Of a DNA stretch of 64,000 nucleotides, positions 9,901-17,573 are shown piece after piece. Source of the DNA: an uncultured Kiritimatiellota bacterium (GTDB lineage: Bacteria; Verrucomicrobiota; Kiritimatiellia; RFP12; UBA1067); the NCBI GenBank assembly GCA_934675625.1, contig CAKURH010000003.1, positions 1 to 64,000 on the forward strand, given 5' to 3'. Under the pieces are notes generated by a model. That model made no database searches. It saw only the letters and a list, made by a program, of their open reading frames with translations, and was not told the DNA's origin. The first letter of the stretch is position 1. Every line of letters starts with the position of its first letter. The translations under genes were made by a program, and so were the position numbers.

Positions 9901-10599
9901 CCGCTCCCAACCGTTTTCGCGCGCCACGTGCTTGCGGTTGCCGACGTTGCCCTCGTTGATGAGCGTGACAAAGGCAAGCGCCGGCTCTTCGCAAAGCGTC
10001 CGGCCCGTCTCGGCGTTGCGGTGCGTCAGGAACGCCTTTGCCCAGGCGAGATAGTTCGCGAACGCCGTCTCGTCGCCGCAGACAATCGCCTCCTTGAAGC
10101 CGTGCAGGTCATGACCCTTCACCTTGCGCGTGACGTAGAGGTCCGTCTGCAGGTAAAGGCCTTCCGCGATGCAGGCGGCGACGAAGGCGTCGAACCGGCG
10201 CATCTTCGCAGGGTCGAGCGAGAAGCCGTCCGCGCCGACGAGGTCCTGCTCGTGCTGGTGAATGCGCACGGCGTTCCAGCCGAGGCGTCGGAGCAGCCGC
10301 GCGAAGGCCCGCGCGTCATCCGCCGTCTTCGGCGTGACGGAGTCGAGGATCACGTTCGCGCCGAGAAAGCGCTGCGGCACGTTGGGCAGCCCCTCGAACT
10401 CGAAATGGTCGCCCCGGACGACGACGCGCCCGTGACGGCCGGCCGGGGTGTCGATGCCCGTCCAGGACGAGGCGTCGGCCGCCGTGCCGGGCTCGACCCA
10501 CGGATTCGCCGCGAACGGCACCCAGTCGCAGTCGTCGCCCGGACGGCCGGTGGCGGCGGCCACCACGGTCGCCGCCGTCAAGATCAGATGTCTTGTCAT
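6973..10599 (-). CDS. Secreted two-part glycosidase: GH5-like barrel plus large C-terminal alpha/alpha region
   Basis: A 1208-residue exported protein. Residues about 50-420 form a clan GH-A (GH5-like) barrel: GWNAVRIHQHEQDL early, the acid/base Glu216 in TLINEGN and the nucleophile Glu336 in FLCTEWSWS. A short beta domain follows. From about residue 600 a second region starts (LEIANDQTGMNWVHS) with beta-sandwich character and then repeated alpha-hairpins rich in aromatic and acidic residues (RSYNYPWAATLYLEMHRLTG, LHHWDGYWFGKRRMWGD), typical of an (alpha/alpha)6 glycosidase or lyase. This second half may correspond to the uncharacterised DUF5695 type, which I cannot confirm. ATG 10599 has GGAGAG close upstream and begins a signal peptide; ATG 10611 is possible. 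It lies between the beta-helix gene and GH2 in one operon. Confidence 0.8.
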   Translation of the reverse strand: MTRHLILTAATVVAAATGRPGDDCDWVPFAANPWVEPGTAADASSWTGIDTPAGRHGRVVVRGDHFEFEGLPNVPQRFLGANVILDSVTPKTADDARAFARLLRRLGWNAVRIHQHEQDLVGADGFSLDPAKMRRFDAFVAACIAEGLYLQTDLYVTRKVKGHDLHGFKEAIVCGDETAFANYLAWAKAFLTHRNAETGRTLCEEPALAFVTLINEGNVGNRKHVARENGWERRAAERHRAFIRRMRGILRDELGCRALISDLNGWTYKEPYFPVIAEECDYVDSHGYVDHPIYVGATKFRLPSRMNDAGPWSFPFSYARHDISGRFPDKPFLCTEWSWSAPGRWRGAGGLMQAAYACERGWDGLWHYCWGSHGIVGQPFGSPDVPAHPVHYWDMARDPFALAAERAVSALFLRGDGFGASVSNDLKKAVWTLSAMRTCGAVVRRGRFTAGALAGDAGEDGAIVWATTCDGRSFAESSRVLVTHLTQLRNTGIVLSGEKSRVLEGWGSLPYLVKRGAVRLSLALGPGAWRVWRLDAAGRRRSEVATSRADGRLRFTADVAGDSDNATILYEAVREGLVYGEDPVTGAMTRLEIANDQTGMNWVHSADNRQFPWVGPEFGWGLGTVKVDGEKGAWSDFPGRLKVDRSRRLDGGDVLERYVFRNVSDRPITLSEIDVNASFNDNYPKDGVEMLTRRCHAHVWAGGCAGWVAAMRIGGAPPHVGLMMTEGELAAYEVKERAPQKGFSNVRGILCLSPRDTTLAPGESMAVGWRLFVHGGWDDFFARLVARGGSYVRAGRWCASVGETIPYEFVTPTGTVRRTWTCDRVGRQEVAVPCGDGKTTKAEFLGLPDIPALLLARARFIVAHQQVLDEGSPWYGALVPYDNETGRQYRNWELPKERRRVDTSEGGERHGMGIFLAQMAQRGHRDELLPAAVRYADFVRHRLQEPDFTLYQEVNRPSRNRSYNYPWAATLYLEMHRLTGERKYAEWAYGTLRRLFTGGGISLPDTLVDLPVKDLVETLRAAGMRAEADEMMEIFRSRLSKHVDPEAGLVMHEVGICPEQVAGFLCQLLDMHELTGEPAYLDAARRMAPATDAMLPRQPSANLHDMALHHWDGYWFGKRRMWGDTCPQDWNGAMADFFRRWADVTGDGSFRRRADEIVRQLLMLFDPDGRAYCVFIYPDRVDGKPGKFRDPLANDQDWALVFYLRNFR

Positions 10600-10625
10600 C
10601 GCTCTCTCCATTGTCTGTTCAGCTG

Positions 10626-13289
10626 TCAGCGGATGATGAAAAGGGCGCCGGACTGGTAGGCGAGCGTCGGGAGGACGGCGCCGCCCGCGTCGCGGAAGCC
10701 CGGATAGTAGGTAAAGGACACCTCGGCCGTCCGCATCTCGCCCGACAGGCGCAGCGAGGCCGCCTCTCCGACACGGACGACCCGGCAAGGCGCCCCGTCC
10801 TGGTGGACGACGAGGACGCCCGTGCCCGTGACGGAAAACGGCACGGTCACGAATCCACCCTTCCACGTCACCGTGACTGGAAGCGTCCCGGACTTGAGGA
10901 GGACGGTCCCGTCCTCCCCGAGCGTCGCATCCGCCCCGTTCAAGGCGACGCGGGCGCATCCCTTGGCGTTCAGCGCGTCCGACAGCGTATCCGTCCAGTC
11001 GGCGGCAAAGGCTCCGATGCCGCGCGTCGCGACCGCATTCGTCGGCGACCCGTTCGGCACGCCGTCCGCCGTGCCATCGAACGCCGCGAAGGCGGGCAGG
11101 CAGTCCGAAAACACCGTATTGTCCGCCCACTGGCACGTGGCGAGGTAGGCGCAGTTCGTCAGCGTGAGCGAATACGTCTCGGGTTTTTCCGGGTTCGGCT
11201 GCGAACGGCCGAGGAACAGCGAGTCGCGGACGGTTCCGCTCCGGGGTCCGAACAGGCGCCCCAGCTCATCCTGCTTCTCGCCCCAGTTGTTCGGCCCGAA
11301 CGTGCAGCCGACGACGGAATCCCAGAAGTAGAAGAGGCGGAAGCTGCCCCAGCAACCGTCGATGTACGTGTCGTGCAGCGCGAGACGCGCGCCGTCCGTT
11401 CCCGCACGGTTTCCCTGCGTCCCGGCGCTGCCGATGAAATTCGAACGGCAGTCGAGGATCCGGCACCGCCGGTAGGTGCCGTTGAACACACCGCCGCCGC
11501 GCGGCGCGAAACAGTTCGTGATGACGCAGTTCTCGACGACGGTGTCGGCGTGGACGCAGTAGACGCCGCCGCCCTTGTACGCGTCGGCGTCCGTCGTGGC
11601 GTCGTTCTTCGCCGTACCATTCACGAACGTGAAGCCATCGACCTGCACGGGATGCGTCGATTGGCAGGCAAGGCCGCGCGCAGCCCCCGCGCCGTCGACG
11701 ACCGTCACGTCCGCGCCGTCCGTCGAAACGAGGCGAATGCCCTTGCCCGCCGGGATCGCCACACGGCTCGCGCAGCCGACCTCGCCGCCGCCTGTCTTGT
11801 AGACGCCCGGACGTACGCGGATGACCGCGCGGTCATTCGCGGCGTTGACGGCGTCCTGGATAGTCTTGTAGGTCTCGTCTTTGCCGACGAACAGCTCCTC
11901 CGACGCCGCCGCGACGTCCAGTCGGCGGACGCCTGATTCGGGGACGGCGACCTCGACGGTCCCGTCGCGGCTTGGCCAGAACACCTCCGTCGCGTTCGTG
12001 ACTGCGTAGACGCTACCGCCGGACACCAAGGGGACAAGACGGAACGTCGCGTTCGGCGTGTCCGCGTAGAAGCGGCTCAGCGGGAAGGACGCGGGAATCG
12101 GGTGCCCGTTGACGGCGAAGTCAGTGCAGCCGGACGACCCCGTCGCGTGGGAGGTCGTCACGTAGCCGCCGACGGGCGCGGCCGGGACGACAATCGCGCC
12201 ACACGTCACCGAGCCATCCTCCGCCGCCGTCACGGGATTTCCGTCGAAGTCGATTTGGCGGTAGCCTTCCGGCACGCGTTCCTCCAGCCACGCGAAAAGC
12301 CCCGCGCCGACCGCTTTCGACGTCACGAGCGGACGGAAGTCGTCCGAGCAGGGCGCCATCAGCGTCTCGTAGTAAGCCTCCCGGATGCACGCGCTGGCGA
12401 AATTTTCGCTCAGCTGCGTGCTCACCACGCAGTTGGTCATGTAGGAATTGAGATTCTTCTTGGCCGAGATCGCGACGCAATTGAGCGACGGGCCTCTCGC
12501 GCCGGCGAAATAGTCACAGCCGACGAAGAACGTACAGTTCACGGACGGCGCAGTGTAGCTATAGACGGGCGTCATGTCGAAGCCGTCGAACACGCAGAAC
12601 CAGCTCGGGACTTCCCGGACAGCCGCACCGACGGACGAGGCGGAACAGCCGATGAAGCGGCAGCGCACGGCCGCGCCGAAGGCCTCGTTTACGCCCTTGG
12701 CGTTGTTTCCGACCCCAAGCGCCATGCCGCCGCCAGCACGCGCGACGCAGTTCGAGAACAGGCAGTCGACCGCATATCCCCTCGCCTTCGGGAGGACGAG
12801 AAGGCCCCCGCCGCGGTTGTCCACCGCATCGCCCGAGCCGGCCTTCGTCGCGCCGTCCGTGAGCGTGAAGCCCTCCAGGGTCGCCCCGACCCCGGCGGCC
12901 TCGATGCTGACGCATCGCACGGCATTGTCGCCCAGGCCGCCGTTCTCGGCGTCGCGCGCGCCCCGGATGACCGTGACATCGCGCGTGGCGCGCCCGCCGA
13001 CGGACCTGAGCGTGACGGCCTTCGTGATGCGGCAGCGCGTCTGCGCTCCGGAGGCGTCCGCCTCGGACCGGTCGCCGTAGACACCCGGCAGCGCGAGAAC
13101 GGTGTCGCCGGCTTCAAGTCCGGGTATGGACATCGCGCCTGTGAGCGTCCGGCGCGCGTCCGTCACGGACGTGCCGCCGTTCTCGTCGTTGCCGTTCACG
13201 GCATCGACGTACCACGTGGCCGCAAACCCGCCCATGGCGGCAAGCGTCGCCAGCGTCGCGAGAAGCACTTTCGTCTGGACTGCGTTCAT
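10626..13289 (-). CDS. Secreted right-handed beta-helix protein, duplicated domain, C-terminal IIR tail
   Basis: An 887-residue exported protein with a clear signal peptide (MNAVQTKVLLATLATLAAMG, cleavage near GFA). Two right-handed parallel beta-helix (pectin-lyase-like) domains follow. The first begins TWYVDAVNGNDENGG with GDTVLALPGVY; the second begins YKTIQDAVNAANDRAVIRVRPGVY. Both have the ladder of short GG- and C-rich turns (DNRGGGLLVLPKA, KGGGVYCVHADTVVENCVI) typical of polymorphic outer-membrane-like or carbohydrate-binding helices. No catalytic residues are recognisable. The protein ends GALFIIR, sharing a hydrophobic-IIR terminus with the lectin-like protein at 37130-39427, which may be a sorting signal. 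AAGGAGG precedes the ATG. Its place among glycosidases suggests surface glycan binding or degradation. Confidence 0.8.
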   Translation of the reverse strand: MNAVQTKVLLATLATLAAMGGFAATWYVDAVNGNDENGGTSVTDARRTLTGAMSIPGLEAGDTVLALPGVYGDRSEADASGAQTRCRITKAVTLRSVGGRATRDVTVIRGARDAENGGLGDNAVRCVSIEAAGVGATLEGFTLTDGATKAGSGDAVDNRGGGLLVLPKARGYAVDCLFSNCVARAGGGMALGVGNNAKGVNEAFGAAVRCRFIGCSASSVGAAVREVPSWFCVFDGFDMTPVYSYTAPSVNCTFFVGCDYFAGARGPSLNCVAISAKKNLNSYMTNCVVSTQLSENFASACIREAYYETLMAPCSDDFRPLVTSKAVGAGLFAWLEERVPEGYRQIDFDGNPVTAAEDGSVTCGAIVVPAAPVGGYVTTSHATGSSGCTDFAVNGHPIPASFPLSRFYADTPNATFRLVPLVSGGSVYAVTNATEVFWPSRDGTVEVAVPESGVRRLDVAAASEELFVGKDETYKTIQDAVNAANDRAVIRVRPGVYKTGGGEVGCASRVAIPAGKGIRLVSTDGADVTVVDGAGAARGLACQSTHPVQVDGFTFVNGTAKNDATTDADAYKGGGVYCVHADTVVENCVITNCFAPRGGGVFNGTYRRCRILDCRSNFIGSAGTQGNRAGTDGARLALHDTYIDGCWGSFRLFYFWDSVVGCTFGPNNWGEKQDELGRLFGPRSGTVRDSLFLGRSQPNPEKPETYSLTLTNCAYLATCQWADNTVFSDCLPAFAAFDGTADGVPNGSPTNAVATRGIGAFAADWTDTLSDALNAKGCARVALNGADATLGEDGTVLLKSGTLPVTVTWKGGFVTVPFSVTGTGVLVVHQDGAPCRVVRVGEAASLRLSGEMRTAEVSFTYYPGFRDAGGAVLPTLAYQSGALFIIR

Positions 13290-13311
13290 CTTGTGCCTCC
13301 TTTTCAGGTTA

Positions 13312-14847
13312 TCATTTCGGGGCGTCGGCTGACGCCTTCAGTTCGACAGTCTCGCGTTCGGCGACGAGCGCCGGCGCGTCGCGGAGGGGGATTTTCCGCA
13401 CGCCCTTGGGCAGGGCCCAGACGCCGCCCGTGACCAGGTCGACAAAGACCGGGTCGTTGAACGCCGGCAGCCCCGGCACCGTGACGTTCGGCATCCAGGC
13501 GAACGAGTCGTCCGGCCTCCGCCCGGAGAACCAGGCCGCGACAATCGGCCGCCCCTTCTTCTCGAAGCGCGCGAGCGTGACCGCGCGGCCGCCCGCCTTC
13601 GCTGTCGAGAGGCCGAGGGGCTTCACGTCCGCGTCGAAGAATCCATAGACGTTGCGCATCGCGTAGTAGGCTGGTCGGCGGTAGACGAAGCGCTTCAGGA
13701 GGTCACTGCGGATCAGCCCGAAGCTCTGGAGCATGTTCGCGTACAGGTTGTCCGTAATCGCGAAATGCGAGGAGAAGAGGCCGCGCGCGACGTCGCCAAT
13801 CGCCCGGCGCAGGACCCATTTCGCCTGCGACACCTCCGTCCACGGCCAGCCGCACAGCGCGTGCGTGAACTCGAGCTGCGCGGGACAGCCGCACTCGCCC
13901 TGGAGGATGTCGTACTTCGGATTGAGGCTCTTGACCCACGCCCGGCGTTCGTCCAGCGGCATGTGCAGCCCCTTGCACCAGTCCCACGACCGCTCGCAGG
14001 GATAGTGCGGCCCGTCGCAGGGCGCAGAATATGAGTCGTCCGGATTCGCGCGGTAGGGATGAACGGCCCACCAGCGGATCGCATCCTCGAGCCCCATCGC
14101 CTTCACGGCGTCGTAGACGGCCTGCGGGTCCTTCGGATAGCGGCAGGCGGAGATGACGATCTCGGCCTCCGGCTGGACTTTCACGATGCGCGCGATTGTC
14201 TCCGCGCAGAGCTTCGCGTAGGCCTCCGTCTGGTCATAGGGCTCATTCCAGATCTCCCAGCGCGTCACGCGGTCGCGGTAGCGCGAGACGACCGTCTCTG
14301 CGTAGGCGAGCCACGCCGACAGGCCTTCAGGACTGCCCACGACGTCCGCGACCTTCACGCCCAGCCAAGGACGCGAGCCGTAGAGCGAATTGCCGTAGCA
14401 GAGCGTGATCCACGGCGCGATCGCGTTCGTGACGAGGTAGTCGACCTGCGCGTCCAGCCACGCGAAGTCGTAGACGCCCTTCGTCCGCTCCGTCTTCTCC
14501 CAGCCGGACTGCAGGCGCGCCCACTTGACGCCGAGGTCGGGCAGGAACGTCTTGTACATCTCGAAGTTCGCGTAGTCGCGGTCGAGGCATTCGCAGCCGA
14601 CCGACCAGGATGACGCGGCGATCTCGCCTGACCGGCGCGTGCGGAGCGTCCCGAGACGCGGCGACGCCAGCGGCGGCGGGGCCTCGTTGAACGCCTTCCA
14701 GACGACGGACGTCGTCTTGCGGCTCCGGACGCCGGGCGGCAGCCCGCCCACGTCGTCCTCGATGAACGGCTCTGGGGCCTTCGCCGCGGCCGCAGCCGCC
14801 GAACAGCACAGCGCGGCCAACGCCGCGAACAGGGGCTTCCGCTTCAT
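13312..14847 (-). CDS. GH39-like secreted glycosidase (copy 1 of a tandem pair)
   Basis: A 511-residue enzyme with an alanine-rich signal peptide (AALCCSAAAAAA) and a clan GH-A barrel. The acid/base is Glu202 in the EIWNEPYD motif and the nucleophile is Glu318 in LQGECG. The barrel entrance LGVKWARLQSGWEKTE and HPYRANPDDS fit family GH39 (beta-xylosidase/alpha-L-iduronidase group); GH5 or GH30 is less likely. A C-terminal beta-sandwich (VTLARFEKKGRPIVAAWFSG) closes the protein. It directly follows a paralogue with an ATGA stop-start overlap, and part of the two genes is almost identical at the DNA level (14401-14655 against 15888-16142). The exact substrate cannot be told. Confidence 0.82.
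   Translation of the reverse strand: MKRKPLFAALAALCCSAAAAAAKAPEPFIEDDVGGLPPGVRSRKTTSVVWKAFNEAPPPLASPRLGTLRTRRSGEIAASSWSVGCECLDRDYANFEMYKTFLPDLGVKWARLQSGWEKTERTKGVYDFAWLDAQVDYLVTNAIAPWITLCYGNSLYGSRPWLGVKVADVVGSPEGLSAWLAYAETVVSRYRDRVTRWEIWNEPYDQTEAYAKLCAETIARIVKVQPEAEIVISACRYPKDPQAVYDAVKAMGLEDAIRWWAVHPYRANPDDSYSAPCDGPHYPCERSWDWCKGLHMPLDERRAWVKSLNPKYDILQGECGCPAQLEFTHALCGWPWTEVSQAKWVLRRAIGDVARGLFSSHFAITDNLYANMLQSFGLIRSDLLKRFVYRRPAYYAMRNVYGFFDADVKPLGLSTAKAGGRAVTLARFEKKGRPIVAAWFSGRRPDDSFAWMPNVTVPGLPAFNDPVFVDLVTGGVWALPKGVRKIPLRDAPALVAERETVELKASADAPK
14401..14655 (-). repeat. near-identical tract shared by the tandem GH39-like genes (first copy)
   Basis: These 255 bases match 15888-16142 with, by my count, seven substitutions and no gaps, including at silent codon positions. 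The rest of the two genes is much more divergent. The partner copy is 1487 bases to the right. Confidence 0.8.
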
Positions 14848-16337
14848 TTCATTGCCTCCTCATCCTTGATTTCGACGACGTCCCGGTTCGCGACCAGCAC
14901 GGGTGAATCCCGCAGGGGAAGTGCCGTTTTGCCCGCCGGGAGCGCGTAGACACCGCCTGTGACGAGATCGACGAGCACGGGGTCGGGGAAGTCTGCGACG
15001 CCCGGCACGGGAACGTTCGGCTTCCAGGCGAGCGAGTCGTCGGGACGGGCGTCCGAGAACCAGGCGACGAGCACGGGACGCCCCTTCTTCGCAAAGTGCG
15101 CGATCGAGATCTCCCGCCCGCCCGCCACGGCCTTCTCGAACCAGAGCGGCTTCACGTCCGCGTCGAAGAACCCGTAGACATTGCGCATCGCGTAGTAGAC
15201 GGGCCGCCGGTAGACGAAACGACCGAGCAGGTCGCAACGTACGAGGCCGTAGCTCTGGATCATGTTCGGGTAATGGTTGTCCGTGATCGCGAAATGCGAC
15301 GAGAAGATGCCGCGCACGGCGTCGCCCATCGCCCGGCGCAAGACCCATTTCGCCTGAGACACCTCCGTCCACGGGACGTTGCAGAGCGCGTGGGCGAACT
15401 CGAGCTGCGCGGGGCAGCCGCATTCGCCCTGGAGGACATCCCACTTCGGGTTCCGCGCGCGCACCCAGTCGCGCCGCCGCTCGACCGGCGTGTGCAGCCC
15501 CTTCGCGACGCCCGCATACGAGGCATCCGGATTCTGGTGGTAGGGATGGCACGCCCAGTACCGGATCGCGCCTGCGACGCCCTTCTCGCGGACGGCCTCG
15601 TAGACGGCCTCCGTGTCGGACGGGAAGCGGCAGGCGGAGATGACGATCTCGGCCTTCGGCTGGACTTTCACGATGCGGGAGATCGTCTCCGCGCAGAGCC
15701 GACCGTAGGCCTTGCCCTGGTCATACGGCTCGTTCCAGATCTCCCACATCGGCACGCGGTCTCGGTAGCGCGCAACGGTCGCCTCCACGTAGGCGAGCCA
15801 CGCGGCAAAGCCTTCGGAATTGTCCACGAGCGGCGCCATCGCCATGCCGAGCCACTTGCCCGACTCGTAGAGCGGGTTGCCGTAGCAGAGCGTGACCCAC
15901 GGCGCAATCGCGTTCGTGACGAGATAGTCGACCTGCGCGTCCAGCCACGCGAAGTCGTAGACGCCCTTCGTCCGCTCCGTCTTCGCCCAGCCGGACTGGA
16001 GGCGCGCCCACTTGACGCCGAGGTCGGGCAGGAACGTCTTGTACATCTCGAAGTTCGCGTAGTCGCGGTCGAGGCATTCGCAGCCGACCGACCAGGACGA
16101 TGCGGCGATCTCGCCTGACCGGCGCGTGCGGAGCGTCCCGAGCCGGGGGAGAGGCGGCGGGGCCTCGTTGAACGCCTTCCACGTCGTCGATGCCACATGC
16201 CGCGTCCGCACGCCAGGCGGCAGCCCGCCCACGTCATCCTCGACAAACGGGGCTTTCCCGCCGGCAAGCGCCGTCGAACAGCACAAACAGGCGACCGGCA
16301 TCCAGTCCAACCGCCTTCTCCAGCTCTTTCGCTTCAT
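14844..16337 (-). CDS. GH39-like secreted glycosidase (copy 2 of a tandem pair)
   Basis: A 497-residue paralogue of the next gene with the same architecture: signal peptide (WMPVACLCCSTALAGG), GH-A barrel with acid/base Glu203 in EIWNEPYD and nucleophile Glu305 in LQGECG, and a C-terminal beta-sandwich. It lacks the YSAPCDGPHYPCERSW insertion that copy 1 carries after HPY, so substrate preference may differ. ATG 16337 is chosen because GAGAGGAGC stands before it and the gene begins right after the regulator stop codon; the reading frame is open further upstream but that part overlaps the regulator. Its stop overlaps the start of copy 1 by ATGA. It is the first enzyme gene after the regulator, so the two GH39 copies are probably the most direct targets of that regulator. 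Confidence 0.82.
   Translation of the reverse strand: MKRKSWRRRLDWMPVACLCCSTALAGGKAPFVEDDVGGLPPGVRTRHVASTTWKAFNEAPPPLPRLGTLRTRRSGEIAASSWSVGCECLDRDYANFEMYKTFLPDLGVKWARLQSGWAKTERTKGVYDFAWLDAQVDYLVTNAIAPWVTLCYGNPLYESGKWLGMAMAPLVDNSEGFAAWLAYVEATVARYRDRVPMWEIWNEPYDQGKAYGRLCAETISRIVKVQPKAEIVISACRFPSDTEAVYEAVREKGVAGAIRYWACHPYHQNPDASYAGVAKGLHTPVERRRDWVRARNPKWDVLQGECGCPAQLEFAHALCNVPWTEVSQAKWVLRRAMGDAVRGIFSSHFAITDNHYPNMIQSYGLVRCDLLGRFVYRRPVYYAMRNVYGFFDADVKPLWFEKAVAGGREISIAHFAKKGRPVLVAWFSDARPDDSLAWKPNVPVPGVADFPDPVLVDLVTGGVYALPAGKTALPLRDSPVLVANRDVVEIKDEEAMK
15888..16142 (-). repeat. near-identical tract shared by the tandem GH39-like genes (second copy)
   Basis: Partner of 14401-14655. It encodes the segment from LGTLRTRRSGE through the first barrel strands to ITLCYGN or VTLCYGN. 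Such a confined high-identity tract in otherwise diverged paralogues is the usual trace of gene conversion. Confidence 0.8.
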
Positions 16338-16347
16338 CTTGCTCCTC

Positions 16348-17439
16348 TCATCCTTTCGTCTTGCGTTGCGTCGAGGCCCGAACGACGAGCCGCTCGGGCA
16401 GAAAGAGGCGAACTGGCAGACCGAAGGGTCGTTCGACGCGGTGCAGAAGCCGGTCGAAGACTGTCTGCGCGATCTCGGCATAAGGCTGCTGGATTGTCGT
16501 CAGGGCCATGACCCGGGCAATGTCCATGCCATCGAAGCCGCCGATCATGACGTCTTTGGGAATCGCATATCCAAGCGCCCGCAGCGTCTGCGCGAAGTCC
16601 GCCGCAAGCGCGTCGTTCTGACAGACAAACGCATCCGGGCGCGGACGTCGCTTCATGTAAGCCCGAACCGCCTTCACGTCCGTCGGCTCGGCCCGAAGCA
16701 CGTTTCGCGCGTTCGACCAGGCCCGTCCCGACTGGACGACGGCACTGGCGACGCCTCGCACACGCTCCATCTGGTTGGGGAAGGTCCTCGGAAGCATCGC
16801 CACATGGACGTTTCGCGCGCCTTCCGCGAGGAGATGGCTCGCAAGCGATTCGGCCGCCAGCGCATTGTCGATCGACACGACATCATGCCCGCTTCTGGCC
16901 GGCGGAAGGACGACATCGCTGTCGAGCAGCACGACGGGTATCTTCGCCCGGCGGAAGACGGACACGATGTCCGCGTTCGTCGTGTCGTCTGCCGACAGGA
17001 ACTCGACCGGATGGTAGATCACTCCCGAGACGTGCCGCTTGATGAAGTCGGCCGCGAGCTCGCGGACGTTGTGGCGCAACTGCTTCGGCTCCGCCGCGTC
17101 AATGTTCACGAACAGGAACGCGCAGTGCGCACGTTGCGCGATCCGAACGAGTTCCAGGGCAATCGGATTGAAATACTCGTAGCGAGAGACTCCCGGCAGA
17201 ATCAGTCCGAACGTCTTCATTTCGGCGCGCTCCGTCACGAAGACGCCCTTCCCCTGACGGCTGCGCACAAGCCCCTCATGCCGAAGCTCGTCCATCGCCT
17301 TCCTCACCGTCGTGCGCGAACAGGCGCAACGGCGGGAGAGCTGCATCTCGCTGGGGACGGCGCGTGACTTCCCGTACTTTCCCCCGAGGATCTCGCCCTT
17401 GAGAAGCGCGTAGACTTCGCTGTGCTTTGTTTCGGTCAT
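16348..17439 (-). CDS. GntR-LacI hybrid transcription regulator (AraR-like architecture)
   Basis: A 363-residue cytoplasmic regulator. Residues 1-70 are a GntR-type winged helix (SEVYALLKGEILGGKYG, then SRRCACSRTTVRKAMDELRHEG and the wing RSRQGKGVFV). Residues about 75-360 are a LacI/periplasmic-binding-type sugar sensor (FGLILPGVSRYEYF, VVLLDSDVVL, DAFVCQNDALAADFAQTLRALG, GGFDGMD). This is the architecture of Bacillus AraR, which senses a sugar and releases DNA. ATG 17439 has AAGGAG upstream. It heads the operon of GH39, beta-helix, giant glycosidase, GH2 and DUF5696-like genes. An 18-base palindrome overlapping its promoter suggests autoregulation. The inducer is unknown; L-arabinose is only suggested by the AraR-like layout. 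Confidence 0.88.
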   Translation of the reverse strand: MTETKHSEVYALLKGEILGGKYGKSRAVPSEMQLSRRCACSRTTVRKAMDELRHEGLVRSRQGKGVFVTERAEMKTFGLILPGVSRYEYFNPIALELVRIAQRAHCAFLFVNIDAAEPKQLRHNVRELAADFIKRHVSGVIYHPVEFLSADDTTNADIVSVFRRAKIPVVLLDSDVVLPPARSGHDVVSIDNALAAESLASHLLAEGARNVHVAMLPRTFPNQMERVRGVASAVVQSGRAWSNARNVLRAEPTDVKAVRAYMKRRPRPDAFVCQNDALAADFAQTLRALGYAIPKDVMIGGFDGMDIARVMALTTIQQPYAEIAQTVFDRLLHRVERPFGLPVRLFLPERLVVRASTQRKTKG

Positions 17440-17465
17440 CGGTCTGCTCCTTGCGGTCTGGGAAC

Positions 17466-17496
17466 ATTGTAGCATATTTCCCGAAACGGATGTCAA
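17466..17496 (-). promoter_or_regulatory. promoter of the GntR-LacI regulator operon
   Basis: Read leftward: TTGACA (17496-17491), a 19-base spacer, then TGC-TACAAT (-10 at 17471-17466). The predicted start near 17459 leaves a 20-base leader with a good AAGGAG ribosome site. This is the only promoter in the window with a perfect -35 consensus. Confidence 0.65.
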
Positions 17497-17512
17497 CTTG
17501 TCATGACAAGTT
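17495..17512. promoter_or_regulatory. 18-bp palindromic operator, GntR/AraR type
   Basis: AACTTGTCATGACAAGTT is a perfect 18-base palindrome. Its TTGT...ACAA core resembles the AraR operator (ATTTGTACGTACAAAT) and GntR sites generally. It overlaps the -35 hexamer of the adjacent GntR-LacI gene, an ideal repression position. Confidence 0.65.
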
Positions 17513-17517
17513 TTTCG

Positions 17518-17542
17518 CCGCCAGGCCGAGCAGGCCTGGCGG
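17518..17542 (-). terminator. 10-bp perfect hairpin after the GH16 transcript
   Basis: CCGCCAGGCC (17518-17527) and GGCCTGGCGG (17533-17542) form a perfect stem with a five-base loop, 32 bases past the GH16 stop codon. No T-run follows on the minus strand, so it may terminate only partly. Confidence 0.45.
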
Positions 17543-17573
17543 ACTGAAGGCGCGACAGAAGACGGGTACGCGA

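Noticed and set aside
10600..11136. N-terminal extension of the giant glycosidase
   Set aside because: The open frame continues over the beta-helix gene with arginine-rich text; the signal peptide and ribosome site place the start at 10599.
14401..16142. Tandem near-identical segment as an insertion sequence or transposon
   Set aside because: It lies within homologous coding sequence in register, without terminal inverted repeats or a transposase; gene conversion explains it.
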